Origin: Cristatella mucedo
Lineage: Eukaryota > Bryozoa > Phylactolaemata > Cristatellidae
Direction: 5' to 3'
DNA length: 64,000 bases
NCBI GenBank assembly: GCA_009760855.2
Contig: WPIO01000004.1
Location: 10,347,501-10,411,500, forward strand
Both the position numbers and the translations under genes were made by a program. Below, one piece after another: positions 56,900-64,000 of this stretch (its first letter is position 1; each line of letters opens with the position of its first letter). The notes under the pieces were generated by a model. The model was not told the DNA's origin. It did not search any database and saw nothing but the letters and a program-made list of their open reading frames with translations.

Positions 56900-58350
56900 T
56901 CATGGCAAGCAGATGACACGCGGCGACCGCTGCCACGGTCGCCAGTGGCCGCAAGGGATTGGACGGTTAGACGGCTCGCGGCGCGTCGCGGCGGGACGAC
57001 AGCCTTCGCGGCGCCACCCGTCGTGCGGCTAGCCTTGCAACCGGGCTTTCTGCACTCGCCATTCGCACAGCGAGAGCGCGAGAGAACGGGAAATCTCTTA
57101 ACTTCAAACAATCCGCGCGACGAGGCCATCGTCCTCCACCGCCGCAAGGTAGACGGTCAGTCCACGGCGTGCATCCTACGCACGCGGGGCAGGCGAGAAT
57201 TTGCTGTAAGCGGACTACCGGCGAAATCGGCTCGACAACGGCAAATGAACGCAGCGCTGCGGCTGACAGCCGGCCGCGGCTCTGCCCCCTGCGACTTCCG
57301 GTGCATGTAACCGCGTTGACGTGCAGCATTTGGAGTGCCCAGAAAGAAATTTACTTCGCTGAGGGCGCATATTTCGCTATTAATTTTATAAGATAAATTA
57401 CTACACCTCCGCGGCCGCGAACGGCGAGCCGAGCGCGGCTAGAACGTTCGAGGCGCCGCCCTAACCAGTAGGCCAGCACCAGCCGCCAGCCGCCTGCAGC
57501 TGCTGCCTGTGCTGAGCCAGCCGCGCAGACAGCGGCCGCGCGCCGAGTCCGCCGCCGCCGCCCGCGCCACCCCCTCGTCAACAGCCCTACCCTTATGCGA
57601 CGGTACTGCCAAACGTTCGATCAGGCCGAGCGCCGGCACCGCCTCCTTTCTCCGCGCCAGACTGCGGCGCTCGCCGGGCACACGGCAGCCGCGGACGACG
57701 GCTGGAGATGCCACTGCGCCATCTCTGCCGCATGCGTATTCGCCGCCGCGCAATGACGTGGACGAACGAAGGACGACATGCGAGCCCTGGCCGACCAGGC
57801 GGCAGCCGCGTGCCAGCGGCCCATGTCCGCCATGCCGCAGGAAGTCGACGGCGGCCCAGCGCCAGCTCGAGTACCCGAACCCGCCATTCGCATCGAATCG
57901 GAAGTTCGCTAAAGCCTCGTCGAGACGGGCTAACCTCGCTGCCGCGGGTGGACCTCCTAGCGGCCGGCGAGGGCATGCCAAATCGGCAAGCCGCCGCGGG
58001 CGGACCGTGCGCGTCGGCAGCTGTCAGCGCCGACGCACGCGCACCCGCGCCAGCGTCCGGCTGGCGCGGCGCCGGCATGCGGCGGGAGCTCGCGCGCGCC
58101 TTAATGCGATTACCTGTTCGGCTGCCGGCTACGCTCGTCTCCTCGACCGCGGGTCCGCCTGCGCAGTCATGTCGTTAAGCACGCCATCCAGGGTCGGAGA
58201 ACGGTGACGTAGGTGAGCATGGGCGCCGTGGCCTCCCGCTGACCCTAAACACGGCTGTCTCCAAGGCTCGGACTTCCGCCGCCTGCCCGTATCGCTACCA
58301 GGAGGGGCCACTCCGATGTCCGGCGGCGCCGGAGTGGCAGCTTCGGCAGC
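56900..58350. other. GC-rich, CpG-rich stretch without supported gene
   Basis: Overlapping frames up to about 230 codons occur on both strands (for example 57509-58207 plus, 57439-57981 minus). They contradict each other, lack domains and mostly lack ATG starts. A CpG island or unrecognised exon cannot be excluded. Confidence 0.3.
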
Positions 58351-58359
58351 GCTTCAAGC

Positions 58360-58410
58360 TTGCAGTTTTAAGCTAGCTTCAAGCTAGTTTCAGCGCTTCA
58401 AGCTAGCGGG
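58360..58410. repeat. Short tandem repeat CTTCAAGCTAG
   Basis: Several copies of GCTTCAAGCTAGCTT-like units lie within 50 bases, partly inverted (AAGCTT, GCTAGC). Confidence 0.7.
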
Positions 58411-58689
58411 AGCGCCGTAGTGCACTCACACACACGTTAGCGCGAGTTAGCGCGCCTCGGGAGTGCCGGCACGGACGACTTCTCCCATTCAGTTCAACTG
58501 CTGCTTCCGCGAGGGGTTGCGGTGACCGCAACGCGCTTCCCAGCCGCCGCTGTTGCCGCTTCCGCTGCCGCTGCTGCTGTAATTTGGGAAAATGGTGAGC
58601 GAAAAATCACTCGAAAATGCATCCGATCTTTTTAGTAGGGAAGTTCTGTGGTCGCTCCGCGAAAGCAGTGACACGAAGCCTCATTTAAA

Positions 58690-59815
58690 CAATCTAGTGC
58701 AATCTAGGCTTTCATTCATTGCAGACGACACTCAGTCGTACCTTTGCTTTGATCCATCCCAGCCCTCCAGCACGTCGAACTCTCTCAACTGAAAGTGTGC
58801 CTAGAAAGAGTTCTCTGAGGGCGCTATGTCAAATGAATTATTATTATTATCAACTCCCTTGCTGCATGTATTGATGACATCCGCACGTGGATGGCAGAAA
58901 ACTTTCTTAAATTGAATGACGACAAAACTAATTTAAGAGTTAAGGGCAAAGCAAGTGTGATTCAGAAATTGGTAAACCTAAAACTCAAAATCGGCTTTGC
59001 CAGTATATCTCTTGTTGAATTCGCACGTCATCGTGTATCCTGTTCCAAAGCGACCTTTCATTAGACTACCACATCAGCTCCACAAGTCAAGTCTGCCTAC
59101 TTTCAACTACATAACATTGCCAAAATCCAGGCTTGCTTAGACAGGAGTACTACATCCAAATTGGTCCATGCATTTGTGACATTCCGAATGTGATCATGAC
59201 GTCTCGACTTCTGTAACTCAATGCTTGCTGGTCTTCGGCATGTGCAATCAGGCGCTTACAGTTGGTTCAAAGCTCTGCAGCTAGGCTCATCAGTCGCGAG
59301 CGTCGAAGTTGCTACATCGCACCACTTCTCACCGACCTGCCCTGGCTCCCAATCAAGAAGCGTCTCGACTTCAAGGTTCTGTCATTTACTTTTAGGTCTC
59401 TTCATTATCTTGCTCCAGTCTACCTATCAGAACTATTCCCACAGCAGGTGAATAATTGTAAGACCAGCTGTTCTGACTCGAATCGTTAAGCCATACCTCT
59501 TATAAACCTCAAAACCATTGGAGACCGTGCCTTAGGTTCCTATGCTCCCAACAGCCTGGAACTCACTACCGACGCACGGCACAACGTCCCCTGGCAGGAC
59601 GGCATTTAAAAAGAAGCTTAAAACCCACCTGTTTAGTACAGCATGTTGTGGGTCTTTGTGATTCGTTCATCGTGTGCATGCACCTACTGACACTATGCCT
59701 GCTGCCTGTGGATGTTACCAACAATCATTTGGGAAAGCATTGTATACAACATCTGTAAAGCTCCTAGAAAGAGATTAAGTTCTGTGAAAGTTGTATACAG
59801 ATGTATTATTTTTTT
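58690..59815 (+). mobile_element. L2-like LINE with ATT tail, interrupted by a short tail insertion
   Basis: SFIADDTQSYLCFDPSQP is the catalytic YADD-type block (about 58710-58765). A SINE/L2 tail fragment interrupts at about 58797-58850 (GAGTTCTCTGAGGGCGC, ATTATTATTATT). Then come DDIRTWMAENFLKLNDDKT (58875), a broken VKSAYFQLHNIAKI (59085), RLDFCNSMLAGLRHVQ (59200) and C-terminal remnants. The end is GTAAAGCTCCTAGAAAGAG, ATTAAGTTCTGTG and an ATTATTTTTTTATT tail. Dead. Confidence 0.8.
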
Positions 59816-59819
59816 ATTA

Positions 59820-61120
59820 CACTGCCGCAATTATGGGATTTAGAATTTTCCAGGCCTGCAATTTTTGCAATTTGAGATTTAGTATGGCAATTGACACGGA
59901 GCTGAGAAAGACCACGTTTAATAGAGCTACCAACCTCTATTACATACCCAATACGTCTAGCCAGTCTTTGTTAGATCCTTTCTGAACCGAACCTGTGGTG
60001 ACCTGAGTCAGTTGGGATGTATAGGTTAGCCTAGCTAGCTCGGGACTATCGCAAGAATTGCAACATAAGGCACCAGTTAGTTTTCATCTAAAGGAGAGCG
60101 TGGCATGTTGCGAGCTATCAAAGGCTGCTAGACACCAGGACTTACCGCTAGACCTCGGTACACACAGAAAGCATGGATGGTCTCTCTACCAAAGTCGGCT
60201 GCTTGAGCTACCCCTACTCGTGTTGGCCGGTGGTCCACTGGTGGTTCAGCTGATGAATAAGAATATAACTGATGCCCGTTTTCCCTTGGCCGACGATCTT
60301 CGCGGACACTTTGGGCAAACGTGACGAATTCAAATGCAACGCTGTCACCGGTGCATCCCCCCAATCAATCCCTGTTGCCGCCTGCACCTGGCGATCGCTG
60401 CGCCAATGTAACCTTTGGCGTTCGTCACTGCATCGTACTTAGTCCGCGGTCTTTCTGCAAATCGATTGCTCCTCCGGGCTCTACGGAGCCTGTTGCGGGG
60501 CAATCCGAAAGAATTTTGTACTCCCAATCCTACTGAATCTGTTCTGCTTGCGAGTTCGTGTCCGCACAGCGTTATTCGCGAGTGCCTGAGTTCGCTCGTC
60601 CGACGGCTCACTGGCGAGACGCCGGGCCGGGCGCACGAAACCTTGGACTTAGCATCTTTCTTGAGGCGGGTACTGGTACTTGGGCGCCTCCTCCGCTTCT
60701 CCTCAGATTTTTAGCTCTGAGGAGAAGTGAGGATCGAAGATGTTGACATTAGCTGCTCTAAATTGGGCAGGGGAGTACGGAGTACGGACTTGCTGCACTA
60801 TTCTCGCCATCGTTAAAGTTTCGCTGCATTCAATGTTTCCACAAGCTTTACTGTCGTTCCTGCTGGCCACGGAACTAATGGAAGTTTGTTTCATCAAGTC
60901 ACTAGATGAGAGTAGTCATTGTTAAATTTGTCATTATTATTATTATTACAATTGGTCAGCGAAAAGGAAATGGATTAGTAATATTAACGTAACTGCGACG
61001 ACTCGAGAATTTAGGATTAAGCACCACTTCGACGAATTTACTTTCTCTTTTGTTTAGGAAAGATATTCAGTGGATCAGCAGCGGCGGCGAGTTGAAATCG
61101 TCGAAGTGGGGAAACCGGCA
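59820..61120. other. Gene-free stretch
   Basis: Unique sequence with an ATT repeat at about 60933-60948. No gene is supported. Confidence 0.4.
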
Positions 61121-61149
61121 GCGCATTGTAATCAGGCTCCTTATCTCGC

Positions 61150-61330
61150 CGTCCGCCTCTTTGACTCAACTCGTTTTAACTGTGCCTGTAACCATCTTCA
61201 AAGCCTTTGTTGCCCATGATATTCAGTTATGGTCCCAAAGTCTGGAATTCTACCGACTGTCATCAAGGCATCCCCTAACCGGACAAGCTTTAAAAAGCAG
61301 CCAGACTTCTTTCTTCTAGCATTTGCTCTG
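61150..61330 (+). mobile_element. L2-like LINE C-terminal remnant
   Basis: Scattered matches to the APKAWNSLP and FKKKLKT parts are seen (for example GGTCCCAAAGTCTGGAATTC, CTTTAAAAAGCAGCC). Heavily deleted. Confidence 0.45.
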
Positions 61331-61649
61331 TCCATGTGAATTTTCATTTATTTTTGCGCTTATGGGTGCTGAAATTGTACGCGTTCTCTTTAGTTACACG
61401 ACATGCATAATTAACACGCCGTTGCAGCATGTGCAAAGTGCATATACAAATACATAGTTTTCTTCTGGAGCAATGGAGTTAAATTAATATTTATCTTATT
61501 TCAAATTTCATAATGCGCAACGACTGGAGGCCGCCTTCCGTCGAACAGACGGACGGAATGTCGAGAAGGATTCACTACCGTCGTAATGTTTTCGAAGTCT
61601 CGCTCTGCACTGCGTACGGCGACAAAGGAAATGCAGCGGAATTCTTTCT

Positions 61650-61812
61650 TACGCAAGTCTGGCTAAAGAAATGCCTGCGCTGGCGCCAGAAGACAGCCAG
61701 CAGCCGAGTGTGGGGCATACCAGAGTCAGGAGTCCAGTTGAGGTAGTGAATAGCATGGAAGTAGAAGCTCAGGACCTCTGGAAAGGATGTGCCATAGTCG
61801 GCAGCAGGAGAG
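61650..61812 (-). mobile_element. 3'-UTR fragment of the ACATT-tail LINE family, antisense
   Basis: GGCATACCAGAGTCAGGAG, CAGTTGAGGTAGTGAATAGC and GGAAAGGATGTGCCATAGTC match 34140-34230. Confidence 0.6.
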
Positions 61813-62214
61813 TGCTGAGCTGGTCTTCAAGTGCGAACTCCTCCCGTGCACCATGCCCGAAGTACACCGCCGACATTGGGTAGGTACAATCAGCGCCGGC
61901 GAAATAGAAAAGCAAACAAGAGTAGGATTGAACAGAATCTCGCGATTTTTAGCGAGATCAGCATCCGGGCATAGCGAAACACCCGCCCAGCCGCTCGATT
62001 GCTGGGAAGGTTCGCATTGCAGTGAGAGCGGGGCAGAGAGCAGCCGCCGGGCGCCATGCGGTGGTGCGCTATATCTGCGAGGTCCGCGCGAGTAGGTTCG
62101 CCGTCCTTTGCTGCCTTAGCTGGGTTTAGTATGCTGATCTAGCCGTAACGGGCGGAATCGCGGCCTGAGATGCAGACAATTTACTTTACTGATGCGGAGG
62201 CAAAAAACAATAAA

Positions 62215-63340
62215 AACAATGAAAAAAAGATAATATTATAAATAATAATAATACTAATGGAACCCAACGAAAACTGCATCCTTTAAAGGTACTTTACGTA
62301 TGCCACAAAGAAAGCATTTTAATCAATTGCTGAAAACATGCACAGCTTCAGCACTTACGAGTATAAAAAGGAGATTTCTCACTGACCGAACAAATTCAGC
62401 AAGGAACAGGTGCCCTTTTTAGCTTTTTTCATAGCTTTCATCAAGTCTGGGTACGTCGTGACGTCAGGCGGAAGTGTCTTCCAGGCTCTGGGTGCATACA
62501 AACTGAAGGTACGATCTCCAAAGGATTTGAGGTTCGGTGCAATTAAAAGCCTAATGAGCAGGTATTTCTGATGGGGAGCCGATGCGGGGTCGGGGGAAAA
62601 GTGGTTTAATGCGGCAGTTTCGGCGTTCGTGGCAGATAGGCCTAGCTGGAAAGTTTTCCACAAACTCTAAGCGTCGTATTGCAAAGGTAAGAAGACCTAG
62701 GAGTGGTGAGTTGCAGAAGTCTTATGGTGTGTCATGAATGCACGGATCAGCTTGACGGTGACATCCTTATTTAAGTTGGCCTGAATTTTGTTCCGCTACA
62801 TTTTTCAGCTGAAAGTAGGTGGACTTGGCTGTGGTGGAGCTGATGCTGTTATCTGGCGAAATGTCACTTTGGAATAGGACACCCAGATTTCTTGCAGAGG
62901 CGACAGTAAATACGCCGATTGAGCTCATTTCAAGCATCACGCTTTCAAAATCCTGATTCACACAAGCTGATTAAGTAATTAATACGTTTTTTCTATTGTC
63001 ATTCAACAGGAGAAATTTTGCTGCCACCCAAGTGTGGAATTTAGCAATACGTACTGCACAGAAGTTACAGGAGTTCTGGAATGCAGGAAGGGATTCGAGT
63101 ACGGGCGCGGCTGTGTGTCGCCCGGATACAAGTGAAAGCTAGAAAGCTAGATCGGTGATTACGTCGGCAAGCGGGAGAGTATAAATTGTGGCAAGAAGTG
63201 AACGAAGCACAGACCTCTGGTAATCGATACTTTAAAGGTTCTGCGGACGCGACATCAGTGCTCAGAAATCAGCGGCAGCAGCAGGGACGAATGGGATGAC
63301 AGACATTCAGCAGATATTCAGCTTGCTTCCAGCTTCGGGC
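62215..63340 (-). mobile_element. L2-like LINE, antisense, with ATT tail
   Basis: The antisense tail AATAATAATAATACTAATGG is at 62240-62259. Reading the minus strand, FGDRTFSLYAPRAWKTLP and LMKAMKKAKKGTC lie at about 62530-62400, SATNAETAALNHFSP at about 62630, and a KSTYFQLKNVAEQN block at about 62835-62790. A damaged GVPQGS region occurs near 63230. Dead. Confidence 0.75.
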
Positions 63341-63349
63341 CTCGCCGAT

Positions 63350-63450
63350 TTAATAAAATAATAAGAATAATACATTTGATATAGCGCTATCAGAGAACTC
63401 AGTCTCTCTCTGGGCACTCTAAATTGGCTGCGAAGGAAGCACGATCGACT
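63350..63450 (-). mobile_element. Second antisense L2-like 3' tail
   Basis: AATAATAAGAATAATACATT, TAGCGCTATCAGAGAACTC and TCTCTCTCTGGGCACTC, followed by CGAAGGAAGCACGATCG, which parallels 53945-54035. Confidence 0.65.
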
Positions 63451-63587
63451 TTGTGGCGTCATCAAGTGTAAATGCAAAGATTCTGTTCATTAGCCTCTGG
63501 TTGAACTGCAGTGAAGACTGAAACATTATTTCTTGTGTAAAGCTTCAGCATTCTCTGGCGCTTGCAACGTATTCGAGGTTCGAAGCG

Positions 63588-63770
63588 ACTCAAGCTCGGT
63601 CCTATCATCCGTCACCAGTCACTCAAGCTCGGTCCTATCATCCGTCACCAGTCACTCAAGCTCGGACCTATCATCCGTCACCAGTCACTCAAGCTCGGAC
63701 CTATCATCCGTCACCAGTCACTCAAGCTCGAACCTATCATCCGTCACCAGTCTTTCAAGCTCAGACCTAA
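63588..63770. repeat. 33-bp minisatellite, about 5.5 copies
   Basis: The unit TCAAGCTCGGTCCTATCATC plus CGTCACCAGTCAC repeats with exact 33-bp period. As 33 is a multiple of three, one plus frame (63533-63802) reads an 11-residue repeat TSHSSSVLSSV. No gene context supports translation. Confidence 0.9.
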
Positions 63771-63928
63771 GTCACCTAAGTAGAATTGATCCATCTTTAT
63801 AGAACTGAATCGATTTTGAAGAAAGCTACGCTTCGGATTCTATACGCTGTCGTACAGTTAAAGCTGAGTGCAGCATGGCAGAAGTAAAGTAATGAGTCTT
63901 GAACTTGAGGCCACCGGCCTAAGCAATA

Positions 63929-64000
63929 TATAATTCATTTGCATAGCGCCCTAAGAGAACCTAATCTCTATTCAGGCGCTTCACATATGCCTCGGGGCTC
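63929..64000 (-). mobile_element. SINE A, antisense, cut by the window end
   Basis: TTCATTTGCATAGCGCCCTA, AGAGAACCTAATCTCTATTC and TATGCCTCGGGGCTC are the SINE A tail and middle; the head lies beyond the window. Confidence 0.8.

Noticed and set aside
57439-58207. Overlapping frames of 180-232 codons on both strands
   Set aside because: They are mutually exclusive, GC-driven, and have no recognised motif.

Overview
The window is animal (metazoan) nuclear DNA, most likely from an invertebrate; I cannot place it more precisely. The evidence is spliced genes with GT-AG introns, a clear NIM1-type AMPK-related kinase, a polyadenylation signal, a canonical eukaryotic tRNA-Pro gene with pol III boxes, tRNA-derived SINEs, L2/CR1-like LINE fragments and very long dinucleotide microsatellites. 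Coding exons are extremely GC-rich, so long spurious open frames occur on both strands.

Layout. (1) 3-5606, plus strand: the 3' part of a gene encoding a very long Ala/Ser/Arg/Gly-rich protein that ends in a compact conserved domain split by one intron. It is open through the left edge and has an AATAAA at 5871. (2) 5877-9240: spacer with a 29-bp minisatellite, a LINE 3'-end copy, and a uORF plus strong hairpin just before the next gene. (3) 9242-17739, plus strand: a tandem paralogue of gene 1, complete, 1784 aa, with the same C-terminal domain and the same phase-0 intron position, but with 13 regularly spaced RRRRS-type basic modules in its N-terminal region. (4) 17740-32129: mostly non-coding repeat-rich DNA (SINE A, SINE B, an L2-like LINE at 28.3-29.7 kb, GA/TA/TG microsatellites, a 16-bp minisatellite split by a SINE, and a 42-bp perfect palindrome at 31394). 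(5) 41079-32130, minus strand: a complete three-exon NIM1-like kinase gene, 429 aa, ending in a CaaX-type CVVL. Its 7.4-kb second intron holds a tRNA-Pro(CGG) gene, LINE and SINE copies, a 25-bp minisatellite and long CA/GA tracts. (6) 41080-64000: no convincing protein gene; degraded L2-like LINEs in both orientations, SINEs, CT/GA tracts, a 16-bp GGA-rich minisatellite and a 33-bp minisatellite near the right end.

The two giant paralogues are the best candidates for something undescribed: I do not recognise the shared C-terminal domain, and the spaced basic-module array of the second copy is unusual. The repeats also tell a connected story. SINE A carries a 3' tail resembling that of one L2-like LINE family in the same window, so the LINE probably mobilised the SINE. 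All identifications are by reading the sequence; no database search was run.
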